From: Sedimentibacter sp.
Lineage (GTDB): Bacteria; Bacillota; Clostridia; Tissierellales; Sedimentibacteraceae
DNA: 59,572 bases
Assembly: GCA_018436705.1 (NCBI GenBank)
Contig: JAHDLA010000031.1
Span: 1-59,572, forward strand
Reading direction: 5' to 3'
In this document: positions 1 to 8,319 of the stretch, piece after piece
Layout of the letters: each line of letters starts with the position of its first letter
How positions within the stretch are numbered: the first letter of the stretch is position 1
Notes under the pieces: generated by a model
What the model was told of the DNA's origin: nothing
The model's database searches: none
Seen by the model: the letters and a program-made list of their open reading frames with translations, nothing else
Position numbers and translations under genes: made by a program

Positions 1-100
1 GAGAGTAATTCTCGCTATTTATTTATTAGATTTTAGTAGTAGCAGTAGTATTCTGTGGAGCTTGTGTGTAAACTCGCAGAGTTTTCCACAAATCCACAGT
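1..100. other. Putative replication-origin unwinding region (DnaA boxes, DnaA-trio, AT-rich tract)
   Basis: Read on the minus strand, DnaA-box-like sequences (TTTTCCACA on the plus strand at 82-90, an 8/9 match in the other orientation at 65-73, CCACAG-type half sites at 54-58 and 94-99) lead into a run of TAC/TGC triplets. On the plus strand this run is TAGTAGTAGCAGTAGTA at 34-50. An AT-rich tract follows at 15-33. This order (boxes, DnaA-trios, AT-rich unwinding element) is the layout known from the Bacillus subtilis basal unwinding system. dnaA or dnaN would be expected just left of base 1 and cannot be seen. The leftward orientation of pyrG and dnaB further right is a caution. Confidence 0.55.
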
Positions 101-229
101 TTTAAATATTTGATTGTAACACATGTATTGTAATCCTACAGAATACGTTAGTAATTTTTATTATTTTTTATTGAATAAGCAGGGTATATAATGTATAATG
201 TTTTTAATAATCTTGTAAGGAGGCACATT

Positions 230-415
230 ATGGCTATAACTAAAGATATGATTATTCGTGAAGTAGTGCAGGCAAGACCTGACGCTGCAGAAATATTAAT
301 GTCTTTCGGAATGGGATGCGTCGGATGCCCTGCTTCTCAAATGGAAACATTGGAAGAAGCCGCAGCAGTTCATGCAATGGATTTGAACAAACTGCTGGAT
401 GCATTAAATAAATAA
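230..415 (+). CDS. DUF1858 redox-disulfide domain protein
   Basis: This is a 61-residue protein. The start at 230 is chosen because AAGGAGG at 217-223 sits 6 bases upstream; an ATG at 191 in the same frame lacks a ribosome binding site. It is a complete DUF1858 domain (hybrid-cluster-protein-associated disulfide domain family) with an early conserved acidic/hydrophobic helix and the motif GMGCVGCP, giving a CxxC pair. The domain is found alone or fused to other redox proteins in anaerobes; its partner is not known. It stands alone next to a putative origin region and divergent from sulfur and thiol genes. The family call is firm; the function is unknown. Confidence 0.85.
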   Translation: MAITKDMIIREVVQARPDAAEILMSFGMGCVGCPASQMETLEEAAAVHAMDLNKLLDALNK

Positions 416-704
416 AACCATTGGATATTCCTTTTTAAACGAAAAGTAAAACCGGCAATACTCCAGATCAGATTTCGATTTTTTTCTGTTATCCTTACTT
501 GAAATAGTAATTTCAATCGGACCTGTTTAATCGAACTATTTTCAATATGAAAATACTGAACTGCAATATGTGCCGGTTTTCTATTTTAAAAGCAACAAAT
601 TAACAGCTGTTTAATTTATTTGCTTATGTCAATATTGTTTACCAAAATCAGATTTATAGTATACAATATTTTTAGCTAAATTAGCTAATATTGTTAAATT
701 GAAT
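416..704. other. Intergenic region with long-range inverted repeat
   Basis: No plausible gene is present. AAAACCGGCA at 448-457 is exactly complementary to TGCCGGTTTT at 571-580, and the A-rich flanks extend the pairing imperfectly. The ~113 bases between contain a smaller hairpin candidate (TTGAAATagtaATTTCAA near 500-517). This could be the 3' end of the DUF1858 transcript or a small structured RNA. No known RNA family was recognised. Confidence 0.3.
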
Positions 705-1772
705 TTAAAGCTTAAATTCAACTTGTTTGTTTCCCCATAATTCACCCTGCATGGCATTCTCATGTCCTTCTGAGAATATACCTGGGATTCCTCCGGTATG
801 AAGAAGCATGACATTTTTGTCTTTAGAAATCAATCTTTTTTGAATCATTTCAATCATTCCCCTGAATACCTTACCCGTGTAGCAAGGATCTAATATGATT
901 GCTTCTTCTCTTGCCATCATATACATGTATTCTCTTGTAACCGGGTCCGGAACATTGTATGAGATTCCAACGTAACCGTCTTCAATCCACATATCATCGG
1001 CAGATACATTAACGCCGAGTTCCAGAAATTTATTTGTTTCTTCTATCAGTTCCACTTTTTCCTGCATTTCTTCTTTATCTTTATGCGCAACACTTATACC
1101 TACGGGAGTAAATCCTGCATCAAAATACTTTGCTCCCAGATACAAACCTCCGTAAGTTCCTACAGAGCCAAATCCTGTAAAAACATAGTCCATCTTTATG
1201 TTCATTTCCTCAAGTTGATCTTTTATTTCTCCTGCTGCGGTCACATAGCCAGCCGCTCCCACTGGACTGCTTCCTCCGATTGGGATTAAGTACACCTTTT
1301 CATTTTGTTTTTTATACATGCTGACAACCTCATCAGTTGTTTTCTTAACCAGCTCTTTATATTTTGATTTTCTTACTTCACTTGACTCGTTTCGGAAACT
1401 TGTATCGTCCATGAAAAATAAATCCGCACCCATCATTTTATCAAGTATCAGATTTCCTGTTGCCTTTTCAGGGGCCGGACCGTCCATTATTATTCCGCAT
1501 TTAAGTCCGAATCTTGCGGCCACTGCAGCAGTAAGCCTTCCATGATTTGTCTGAGGCCCCCCGTAAGTAAGAAGAACGGTGCAGTCATGGTCTAATGCAT
1601 CTTTCAATAAATAATCCAGCTTTCTTAATTTGTTTCCTCCGCAGGCATATCCTGTCATGTCATCTCTTTTTATGTAAATGTTTATACCGTATTTTTTGCT
1701 CAAATTTTCAAGCTTGTGTATGGGCGTTTTATACATGCCTGTTTCAATTTTTTTTAAATTTTCTAATTTCAT
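705..1772 (-). CDS. D-cysteine desulfhydrase / ACC deaminase family PLP enzyme
   Basis: 355 residues. Start taken at 1772, directly after a GGAGGAAGT ribosome binding site, rather than the longer frame to 1802. The fold type II PLP family is clear from GGNKLRKLDY (PLP lysine about residue 48), the YGGPQTNH phosphate-binding segment and the C-terminal LLHTGGIPG motif. Members split D-cysteine to pyruvate, ammonia and sulfide, or open 1-aminocyclopropane-1-carboxylate; some are cysteate sulfo-lyases. Substrate cannot be fixed from sequence. The glutaredoxin-like gene lies 57 bases upstream on the same strand, and another cysteine-degrading enzyme lies at 28424. A D-cysteine-type substrate is likeliest. 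Confidence 0.8.
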   Translation of the reverse strand: MKLENLKKIETGMYKTPIHKLENLSKKYGINIYIKRDDMTGYACGGNKLRKLDYLLKDALDHDCTVLLTYGGPQTNHGRLTAAVAARFGLKCGIIMDGPAPEKATGNLILDKMMGADLFFMDDTSFRNESSEVRKSKYKELVKKTTDEVVSMYKKQNEKVYLIPIGGSSPVGAAGYVTAAGEIKDQLEEMNIKMDYVFTGFGSVGTYGGLYLGAKYFDAGFTPVGISVAHKDKEEMQEKVELIEETNKFLELGVNVSADDMWIEDGYVGISYNVPDPVTREYMYMMAREEAIILDPCYTGKVFRGMIEMIQKRLISKDKNVMLLHTGGIPGIFSEGHENAMQGELWGNKQVEFKL

Positions 1773-1829
1773 TACTTCCTCCAAAAAACAGGCAGATTCC
1801 AAAGCTGATTGGAAGCTGCCTGTGTATTA

Positions 1830-2054
1830 TTACAATAATTCGTCCAGCTTGCTTCTGTTGAACCCTACAACCACTTCATCATCAACAAAAATCACCGGAA
1901 CTCCCATGTAACCCAGCGATAAAAGCTCCTTTTTAGCTTCCGAATCTAAAGATACATTTTTTTCTTCGTATTCATAACCTTTTTCTTTTATATATTCCTT
2001 TGCTGCTGTACAGTTCATACATGTTGAACTTGAATATATTTTGATATTTTTCAT
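1830..2054 (-). CDS. Glutaredoxin-like NrdH/YruB-family protein
   Basis: 74 residues; start at 2054 follows GGGAGGAAAT. A beta strand at the N-terminus leads into SSSTCMNC, giving a CxxC active site at residues 12 and 15, followed by the helix and the cis-proline GVPVIF segment typical of glutaredoxin/thioredoxin folds. It is a small thiol-disulfide exchange protein with no signal peptide, so cytoplasmic. It probably shares a transcript with the downstream D-cysteine desulfhydrase-type gene (57 bases). The physiological partner is not known; nothing in the window encodes a ribonucleotide reductase. Confidence 0.85.
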   Translation of the reverse strand: MKNIKIYSSSTCMNCTAAKEYIKEKGYEYEEKNVSLDSEAKKELLSLGYMGVPVIFVDDEVVVGFNRSKLDELL

Positions 2055-2219
2055 ATTTCCTCCCGAATTCAAATCATCATAAGTATTCTAACGTTTGATA
2101 TATTTTATCATAAATCTATATAAAGTACCATAAATATTTCATTTAAACATTTCACAAAAAATTACAAGTTGAATAAAATAGATTATGCAGTTAAGACAAA
2201 TCATGAAAGGAATGATATA

Positions 2220-3077
2220 ATGAAGGAATGTACTATTTCCATAAATGCTCCTGAAAGAATTTTAAAAGGAGCAGGTATTCCAAATACTTCTTTTATTCCC
2301 GCTTACATATATAAACTCAATATTACTCTTACAAATAAAAGTAACAGCACAAAATTGTGCTCATTCAGTTCAACCATGGGGAATGGAATACGCTATTTAA
2401 ATAATTTATCGCACTCGGGTCCGGATGTGGGACTCGAAGAAAAAGTTACTGCTATGAATCCATCACCGGAAATAGGAAGTAACAATGTTATTGTATTTGC
2501 CAACAACATAAATTTATCGCCGGATTCGGTAAATACCCTGACCTTTGATATAGCTTTATGTGATAAATTAACTGACGAAAGCATAGAAAACTCAGGTGAT
2601 AAAATATTGCATAAAAGCAAAATAAATTACTATGCGCACCTTATTTGTGAAGACTATACCGACTCTTGCAATTCATCATCCGTAGCATGTGACTATGAAA
2701 TGGTTGTTAAATGTGACAATGAAAAAATAAAAAAGGGAGAAACAACCAAATTTTATATTCATTGCAACGCAGGTCAATACGACATGGCCAGAAGCGTCTA
2801 TGTCAGAAGCATACTTGACGAAGGCCTGGAATTTGTGGGAGATTCAAGCAATTTGCAGCCAAAAAACGTGTATACTTTTAACGGAAAAACCATACTTAAA
2901 TGGGATGTAGGAAGTCTGAAGCCGGCTGAATCAAGGCGCATAGGCTACATGGTCAAAGTAAAAGATAATGTAAAATCAGAAAGCAGCTTAAGAAATAAAC
3001 TTAATTCAAACTGCGTAAATAATTCTGAATACACCCAGTGTCCTGTAAGTTGTGTTTACAGCCTTATTGTTGAATAG
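2220..3077 (+). CDS. DUF11-like repeat protein without signal peptide
   Basis: 285 residues from the ATG at 2220, which has GAAAGGA nine bases upstream. The last ~100 residues resemble a DUF11/conserved-repeat beta-sandwich domain, with phrases such as VYVRSILDEGLEFVGDSS and LKWDVGSLKPAESRRIGYMV. The first ~160 residues look like a second, diverged beta domain. DUF11 domains are normally on secreted proteins, but no signal peptide, transmembrane segment or sorting motif is visible. Several cysteines are scattered (CDYEMVVKCD, NSNCVNN, QCPVSC). A spore-surface role is possible in a spore former, but that is inference. It is monocistronic, ending at the hairpin at 3119-3147. Confidence 0.6.
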   Translation: MKECTISINAPERILKGAGIPNTSFIPAYIYKLNITLTNKSNSTKLCSFSSTMGNGIRYLNNLSHSGPDVGLEEKVTAMNPSPEIGSNNVIVFANNINLSPDSVNTLTFDIALCDKLTDESIENSGDKILHKSKINYYAHLICEDYTDSCNSSSVACDYEMVVKCDNEKIKKGETTKFYIHCNAGQYDMARSVYVRSILDEGLEFVGDSSNLQPKNVYTFNGKTILKWDVGSLKPAESRRIGYMVKVKDNVKSESSLRNKLNSNCVNNSEYTQCPVSCVYSLIVE

Positions 3078-3118
3078 CAATACATTTCATATACATAGAC
3101 GTAACCCCCTTAAATAAT

Positions 3119-3147
3119 AAAAAATGAAGGCAACACCTTCATTTTTT
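3119..3147. terminator. Bidirectional intrinsic terminator
   Basis: A-rich stem AAAATGAAGG / CCTTCATTTT with a 5-base loop and T-runs on both strands, placed between the converging DUF11-like and P1-peptidase genes. Confidence 0.85.
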
Positions 3148-3170
3148 ATTATTTTTATCGTGTGGATTAG

Positions 3171-4196
3171 CTATTTTAAGAATTCTCTCAAGCTTTTTAC
3201 TGTTCGGTTGTTTATTCCTGTCGTAGTATCTGCATGATACATAGAACTAATAATTGATTCCTCCACTGTCTCTGCAACAGCCTTAAAAACCTGCTCAATA
3301 GCATTTTCGTCTACCATTTTTATATCAACTATTTTCGTATCTGAATAATGATTTACTTTATTTGCAGTTGTAAACGAAATACATATATCCCCGCTTCCGT
3401 TGCCAAGATACGATCCTGTCCTTGCAAGAGCCACTGTAGAACGCTTAGAAATACGCTTAAGCTGTCTTTCGCTCAAAGGTATATCCGTTGCAATAATCAT
3501 AATAATTGAACCTTTATCCTGATCATTTTCCTGTGCTTCCTTAATTCTCTCGCCTACTTTATCCCCATTTATCGTAAGGTATTTCTTAGAACCAAAATTA
3601 GACATTACAATTGAACCAATTGTATATTCATTTCCGTCAATCTCCACAATTCTGGAGGATGATCCTATACCTCCCTTTAACCCAAAGCACACCATTCCCG
3701 TACCGGATCCCACGGCCCCCTCCTGAAAATCTGAGCTGGCATTTTCTATTGCTTCAAAAACATGTTCTTCTTTTACATGTAACCCTCTTATATCATTTAA
3801 TTTCCCATCATTACACTCTGTAACCACGCAGTTGACCGTGCCTGTTGAGGTGCCTATATCTTCGTTTTCCCTCAACATGTATCGAACCAGCCCTTCCATA
3901 GCAGTTCCGACACTTAGTGTATTTGTCATAATTATAGGAGTTTCAATAGTTCCAAGCTCTTCAATCTGCAAAATACCCGCGCTTTTTCCAAAGCCGTTAA
4001 TTACGTGGCAGGACGCCATCACCTTTTCCTTAAAAATATTTCCCTCTTTTGGGATAACTGCTGTAACTCCTGTCTTAATGCTGCCATTGTCCAGAGTTAC
4101 ATGACCCACTTTTACACCTTTTACATCTGTTATTAAATTTCTTTTTCCTTTTTTTATGCTTCCGATAGTTATTCCGCTGTCCTTGTCTAAACCCAT
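3171..4196 (-). CDS. P1 family peptidase (DmpA/BapA-type aminopeptidase)
   Basis: 341 residues, start preceded by GGAGGAATA. The family consists of N-terminal-nucleophile hydrolases that cut themselves between Gly and Ser to make alpha and beta chains. Here the predicted site is Gly229-Ser230 in DKGSIIMIIATDIPL, close to Gly249-Ser250 of DmpA. Other family signatures are ITDVKGVKVGHVT near residue 22, GAVGSGTGMVCFGLKGGIGSSS near 160-181 and the glycine-rich GSYLGNGSGDI tail. It is cytoplasmic and likely releases N-terminal amino acids or beta-amino acids from small peptides. It is separate from the next leftward gene by 36 bases, so perhaps cotranscribed with it. Confidence 0.88.
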   Translation of the reverse strand: MGLDKDSGITIGSIKKGKRNLITDVKGVKVGHVTLDNGSIKTGVTAVIPKEGNIFKEKVMASCHVINGFGKSAGILQIEELGTIETPIIMTNTLSVGTAMEGLVRYMLRENEDIGTSTGTVNCVVTECNDGKLNDIRGLHVKEEHVFEAIENASSDFQEGAVGSGTGMVCFGLKGGIGSSSRIVEIDGNEYTIGSIVMSNFGSKKYLTINGDKVGERIKEAQENDQDKGSIIMIIATDIPLSERQLKRISKRSTVALARTGSYLGNGSGDICISFTTANKVNHYSDTKIVDIKMVDENAIEQVFKAVAETVEESIISSMYHADTTTGINNRTVKSLREFLK

Positions 4197-4232
4197 TATT
4201 CCTCCATTATGAAAAAAACTCTTAGCAACAAA

Positions 4233-5141
4233 CTATATTACTATATTTATCAGTCTTTCATTATCTGCAAAGTTTTTTATATTTTGTACTATAAGCTTTA
4301 CCCATCTCGCCTTATTGTTTTTAACGAGAGCCGAAGCATGAGTAGTAAGGTAAACATTGTCCATCGACCAAAGCTCATCATCACTTGGCAAGGGCTCAAT
4401 CTCAAACACATCAAGTCCCGCATAAGAAATCACTTTGTTTTTCAAGGCATCCTTTAAATCCTTCTGATTTATAATACTTCCCCTTGCAATATTTATTACT
4501 GAAGCTGTCTCTTTCATCAACTTTAAATTTTCTTTATTTATCATATGATATGTTTCTTCGTTTAAATCTGCCGTAACAATTATGTAATCGCTGACAGACA
4601 TTATATGGTCAAGTCCTCTCTTTCCTGAGTATATCTCTTCAAAATACGGAACGTTCAATACGGGCGTTCTCTTATATCCCAGCAATTTAACTCCGAAGGG
4701 CTGAAGCCTTTTTGCAATCTCCATAGCTATTGACCCTGTTCCTATAACACCGATTGTCTGTCCCTTTAGCTCAGTTCTTCTGAGAGTATTATCCCACGTA
4801 TGCACTTTTTTATTTTCTATATACCTCAATGCATTAGTATTATGCATCAAAATTTTGCATACTACATCTTCCGCTATAGGTATGGAAAATATATCTTTGC
4901 CGTTTGTAAGTATTATTCCTCTTTTTCTGATATAATCCGTATCTATCATATCATAACCTGCTCTGAAAAGCTGAATCCACTTCAGATTAGTAAGCTTTTC
5001 CAGTATTTTGACATTCATGATTTCAGGAGGACCTATGAGCGCCAAAGCTTCGGGGCATTGGTCAGGCTCAGTATAAAATTGTATTTCAGGAAACTCTTTT
5101 GATATTATTTCATGAAATTTTTTATCTATTATTATTTTCAT
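4233..5141 (-). CDS. D-isomer 2-hydroxyacid dehydrogenase family protein
   Basis: 302 residues. The NAD-binding Rossmann motif GVIGTGSIAMEIAKRL lies near residue 130. The catalytic set is present: Arg in NIARGSIIN, Glu in DVFEIEPLP and His in LTTHAS. These enzymes interconvert 2-oxo acids and D-2-hydroxy acids with NAD(P)H. The N-terminal substrate domain is short and does not match phosphoglycerate dehydrogenase or lactate dehydrogenase specifically, so substrate is open. A paralogue is at 44992. Between it and the upstream nitroreductase gene is a terminator (5155-5182), so it probably has its own promoter. Confidence 0.85.
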   Translation of the reverse strand: MKIIIDKKFHEIISKEFPEIQFYTEPDQCPEALALIGPPEIMNVKILEKLTNLKWIQLFRAGYDMIDTDYIRKRGIILTNGKDIFSIPIAEDVVCKILMHNTNALRYIENKKVHTWDNTLRRTELKGQTIGVIGTGSIAMEIAKRLQPFGVKLLGYKRTPVLNVPYFEEIYSGKRGLDHIMSVSDYIIVTADLNEETYHMINKENLKLMKETASVINIARGSIINQKDLKDALKNKVISYAGLDVFEIEPLPSDDELWSMDNVYLTTHASALVKNNKARWVKLIVQNIKNFADNERLINIVI

Positions 5142-5154
5142 AAGCTTTCCTTTC

Positions 5155-5182
5155 TAAAAAATAAAGGGCGCATTACGCACCC
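5155..5182 (-). terminator. Intrinsic terminator of the nitroreductase gene
   Basis: On the minus strand GGGTGCG-TAA-TGCGCCC (with G:U wobbles) is followed by TTTATTTTTT. It lies 46 bases past the nitroreductase stop codon and just before the next leftward gene. Confidence 0.75.
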
Positions 5183-5228
5183 ACCGGCTATTGAAAAACC
5201 CGTATGTTACAAACAACAGTTTATAATG

Positions 5229-6092
5229 TTAACTTACACAGTATGCCACTATGCTGTACTCAGAAGGCACTTCATAATCCTTGCCAGGTTTGCCGAATTT
5301 CCATTCCAAATCAAACAACGTATTATCAACAATAAGCTGGAAGTAAAGCATTACTGTTCCCATATCGATTTTTTCTTCGTATTCATTTATATCCTTATCT
5401 TTTCTCAACACCAGCATTACCATTCCGTTATCATATATGAATCTCCATGGCTGTCTGTTTTTTGTTGAAGGTGCAAGCCTTGCATAGAAAAATGCTTCAA
5501 GAAGGCCAAGGTTTGTCAAATCGTCCGGGTCTGCATTATTACCCCATTTATTCATATATACAACTTCGCTGATTTTTAGTCTTTCAGTAGTATTATCCTC
5601 AACTATTTTCACATTTGCCTTTGATGGATTATATGCAGAAACATTTTCGTATACTACTTTATTCTTATTATCATCAAATCCAATAGCAATTAGTGCTGTC
5701 AGCTTTTTATCTGATTTAATGTTCAGCTTTTCTTTTACAGCATCTCCGTTGCCGATTGTTATCCAGCATGATCCGACACCAAGCTCAAATGCCTTCAGTC
5801 TTACATCCTCAGCAGCATAACTTGTATTTTCAAGAAAATGATCTTTCTCTTCCGATAAAAAAATCAAGTATTGCGGAGCATCCAACATAATGTCATTATA
5901 TCCGGCAATATTTTTTATATTGTCAAATACTTCGTCTCTGGTCATAAGGATCATTTCTATTCCGATATCCTTAACCAGCCTTTTGCTATCTTCGAAATAT
6001 TTTGTTAATTTTTGAATAGTTTCAGGATCTACTTCTTCTTTTTTATAGTTCCTTATTGATTTAATTTTTGCTATCAAGTCTTTGTATTCCAT
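5229..6092 (-). CDS. Nitroreductase family protein (TM1586-type)
   Basis: 287 residues with the start behind GGAGGGAATAG. Two related halves are visible. The N-terminal half contains the FMN-pocket motif SIRNYKKEEVD and FELGVGSCWITIGNGD. The C-terminal half contains ARLAPSTKNRQPWRF, the classic nitroreductase flavin motif. This pseudo-dimeric layout fits the putative TM1586-type nitroreductase family, whose members are single chains with two halves. Substrate is unknown. It is probably a cytoplasmic flavin oxidoreductase. It ends at its own terminator. Confidence 0.82.
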   Translation of the reverse strand: MEYKDLIAKIKSIRNYKKEEVDPETIQKLTKYFEDSKRLVKDIGIEMILMTRDEVFDNIKNIAGYNDIMLDAPQYLIFLSEEKDHFLENTSYAAEDVRLKAFELGVGSCWITIGNGDAVKEKLNIKSDKKLTALIAIGFDDNKNKVVYENVSAYNPSKANVKIVEDNTTERLKISEVVYMNKWGNNADPDDLTNLGLLEAFFYARLAPSTKNRQPWRFIYDNGMVMLVLRKDKDINEYEEKIDMGTVMLYFQLIVDNTLFDLEWKFGKPGKDYEVPSEYSIVAYCVS

Positions 6093-6174
6093 CTATTCCC
6101 TCCATAAAGTTATTTACATGCTATTTATACCCACTTTTCATATGTTATAACATAAATATTCCCAAATTTGTTGA

Positions 6175-6999
6175 TTAAAATGCTATAACTATTCCTCCGT
6201 CATCAGCGTATACAGTGCTTAATCCGGAAGATTTGAAAATTTTGATATCCTTAAATGGATATCTGGCTTTTATATCTTCCTTCAGCTTTTCCGCTTTTTC
6301 CAAACAATTAACATGCGTTATTCCCAGTATTGTGTTTTCAAAATCTACATTGTATTCGCCTATCATGTCAATAAGTCGGGCAAATGCTCTTTTTTTGCCT
6401 CTCACCTGTTCCTTTAGGACTATTCTTCCTTCCCCGTCTTCCCCCATTATGGGTACAATATGCATTATATTTGCTATAATAGCCTTCAAATTCGTTATTC
6501 TTCCGTTTTTTGCAAGATTATCAAGAGAATCCAGTATAAATAGAGTTCTGACCTTAGAAATGTATTTGTTGGTATGTTCTATAATCTCCGATGTATTAAA
6601 ATTACCCTCAATCAATTGCTTTACCTTAATAGATATGAGAGTTTCACCTGTACTTGCGGTTTTTGTATCAAAAACATGTACAAAGCTTTCCGGAAACTTT
6701 TCTTTAAATTGTTCCACCGCTACCATAGCACTGTTATAAGAACCGCTTAGCTGGCTTGAAATAGTAACAATAAAATTATTTGCTCCACCCTTCAGTTTCT
6801 TTATAAAATCATCAGGAGGTGCACATGCAGTCTTTATTTGTTGTCTTGTATTTTTCATTTTTTCTATTAGTATATTTATGTCTAAGTCCTCGTCGATGAT
6901 TTCTTCGTGATCAATAAGTATTCTAAATGGCACTCTTTGTATATCTTCAGTTTCTTTATCAAAGTCAGTGCAACTGTCAACAATCAAGTTATTTTTCAT
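6175..6999 (-). CDS. DegV family fatty-acid-binding protein
   Basis: 274 residues; ATG at 6999 lies behind GGGGAGATTT, so the in-frame ATG at 7017 was not used. It begins with the DegV signature NLIVDSCTDF and has the lipid-head-group segment TISSQLSGSYNSA, then the FDTKTASTGE block and the C-terminal GDEGRI-like stretch (MGEDGEGRIVLKEQVRGKKR). DegV/FakB proteins hold a fatty acid for phosphorylation by FakA. No fakA is present here, so the role is assigned only at family level. It stands alone between the nitroreductase and GIY-YIG genes. Confidence 0.88.
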   Translation of the reverse strand: MKNNLIVDSCTDFDKETEDIQRVPFRILIDHEEIIDEDLDINILIEKMKNTRQQIKTACAPPDDFIKKLKGGANNFIVTISSQLSGSYNSAMVAVEQFKEKFPESFVHVFDTKTASTGETLISIKVKQLIEGNFNTSEIIEHTNKYISKVRTLFILDSLDNLAKNGRITNLKAIIANIMHIVPIMGEDGEGRIVLKEQVRGKKRAFARLIDMIGEYNVDFENTILGITHVNCLEKAEKLKEDIKARYPFKDIKIFKSSGLSTVYADDGGIVIAF

Positions 7000-7057
7000 A
7001 CAAATCTCCCCTTGCATCTGTTTTTTTAATTATAGCAAACATTAACACAGTATACAA

Positions 7058-7306
7058 TTAAATTTTGCTACTATTTAGCAACTTCAGCTTTTTTTCTCTG
7101 TTCATGTTTTTTATTTGGGCTTCTCTTTTCATAGCATCAACCTTGTTGTCAAATTGCTCAGAGTACTTTAAAACAACAGGCGTTCTTCCTCTTGTGTACT
7201 TAGCACCCTTCTTATCATTATGGGTTTTTATTCTTTTTTCAACATCTGTTGTATACCCCGTGTATAAAGTTTTATCGCTGCATTCGACTATATATATATA
7301 ATGCAT
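7058..7306 (-). CDS. GIY-YIG endonuclease-like small protein (YhbQ type)
   Basis: 82 residues, the normal size for the stand-alone UPF0213/YhbQ group. The GIY-YIG core is HYIYIVECSDKTLYTGYT at residues 2-19, followed by the conserved arginine (VEKRIKTHN) and a glutamate in KREAQIKN. Such proteins are predicted single-domain nucleases, perhaps active in DNA repair; their biological role is poorly known. The gene is monocistronic, with the nucleosidase promoter region on the other side. Confidence 0.88.
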   Translation of the reverse strand: MHYIYIVECSDKTLYTGYTTDVEKRIKTHNDKKGAKYTRGRTPVVLKYSEQFDNKVDAMKREAQIKNMNREKKLKLLNSSKI

Positions 7307-7405
7307 ATTTATGTGTCACCCTTCCTCTTAAATGTAATTATTATTTTATCATAAATAAACATAAGTTGAAGATTTTATTTGCGATGCCCCTTCCTAATCT
7401 ATATG

Positions 7406-7437
7406 TTTTACTTATGCGTTATATTTTACTCATGCGT
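7406..7437. repeat. Direct repeat pair upstream of the nucleosidase promoter
   Basis: TTTTACTTATGCGT at 7406-7419 and TTTTACTCATGCGT at 7424-7437 differ at one position and are 18 bases apart, ending 21 bases before the -35 box at 7459. They may be regulator half sites. Confidence 0.4.
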
Positions 7438-7458
7438 GTTTTAACAGCAGTCCAACCG

Positions 7459-7487
7459 TTGACATTTGTTCTCTGCTATAATAAAAT
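7459..7487 (+). promoter_or_regulatory. SigA-type promoter for MTA/SAH nucleosidase
   Basis: TTGACA at 7459-7464 and TAAAAT at 7482-7487 with a 17-base spacer. An overlapping extended -10 (TGCTATAAT, 7474-7482) is also present, so the exact start base is uncertain. Confidence 0.7.
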
Positions 7488-7512
7488 AATAAAAAAACTA
7501 ATGAGGGCAGAG

Positions 7513-8208
7513 ATGAAAATAGGAATAATCGGAGCTATGGAAATTGAAGTTAAAGAGCTCATTGAATCCATGGAAAACATAAATAAAGAAACTATAAGTT
7601 CAATTATATATTATGAAGGGCAGCTACAGGGCAAAAATGTTGTTGTTGCAAAATGCGGAGTCGGGAAAGTTCATGCAGCTGTATGCGCACAGACAATGAT
7701 ACTTAAATACAAGCCTGATACAATAATTAATACAGGGGTAGCCGGCAGCCTAAGTTCAGAACTCGACATAGCCGATATTGTAATATCGGAAAATGTTGTT
7801 CAGCACGATATGGATACATCAGGCATTGGAGATCCTTTAGGTTTTATATCGGGGATTAATATAATAAATATTCCATGTTCAGAAAAACTGGTTGGGCAAA
7901 TAGAAAAGTCTGCAAAAATCATTGAAAACACAAATGTTTTCAAAGGCACCATAGCATCAGGAGATCAGTTTATATGCAGCCAAGATAAAAAAGACTATAT
8001 TGTAAAAAACTTTGATGCTCTCTGTGCAGAAATGGAAGGCGCTGCAATAGGACAAGTTTGCTACTTGAACAATGTAGACTTTTGTATTGTGAGAGCAATA
8101 TCCGATAAAGCAGACGGTTCAGCTCACATGGATTTCCCCACATTTGTACAAATAGCAGCAAAGAAATCCACAAAGATGATAAATACCCTTTTAAAAAACA
8201 TTGAATAG
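7513..8208 (+). CDS. mtnN: 5'-methylthioadenosine/S-adenosylhomocysteine nucleosidase
   Basis: 231 residues. The start is placed at MKIGIIGAMEIEV (7513), the normal N-terminus, 6 bases after GAGG; the frame stays open far upstream through the promoter and is not coding there. Catalytic features are present: Glu in GAMEIE, the nucleoside-binding SGDQFIC segment, the ribose-binding AEMEGAAIGQV and the catalytic Asp in ISDKAD. The enzyme removes adenine from MTA, SAH and 5'-deoxyadenosine, clearing by-products of methylation and radical-SAM chemistry. Length is typical. It has its own strong promoter and a downstream hairpin. Confidence 0.93.
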   Translation: MKIGIIGAMEIEVKELIESMENINKETISSIIYYEGQLQGKNVVVAKCGVGKVHAAVCAQTMILKYKPDTIINTGVAGSLSSELDIADIVISENVVQHDMDTSGIGDPLGFISGINIINIPCSEKLVGQIEKSAKIIENTNVFKGTIASGDQFICSQDKKDYIVKNFDALCAEMEGAAIGQVCYLNNVDFCIVRAISDKADGSAHMDFPTFVQIAAKKSTKMINTLLKNIE

Positions 8209-8244
8209 GCTGTAAGACATCCAACACAGTTCAATTCTAATAAA

Positions 8245-8299
8245 AGGCTGTTGAAAGATTTTGGCCTATTGCAAATATAGTCAAATCTTTCAGCAGCCT
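8245..8299. terminator. Long hairpin between converging genes
   Basis: AGGCTGTTGAAAGATTT at 8245-8261 pairs with AAATCTTTCAGCAGCCT at 8283-8299 with one mismatch. It lies between the nucleosidase and the lipid kinase gene. The T-run is weak, so it may be a terminator or a processing site. Confidence 0.6.
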
Positions 8300-8319
8300 A
8301 AAATATTTCGCCAATAAAA

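Noticed and set aside
629..814. 61-residue leftward frame overlapping the D-cysteine desulfhydrase gene end
   Set aside because: Overlaps the real gene in another frame and has no ribosome binding site or similarity.
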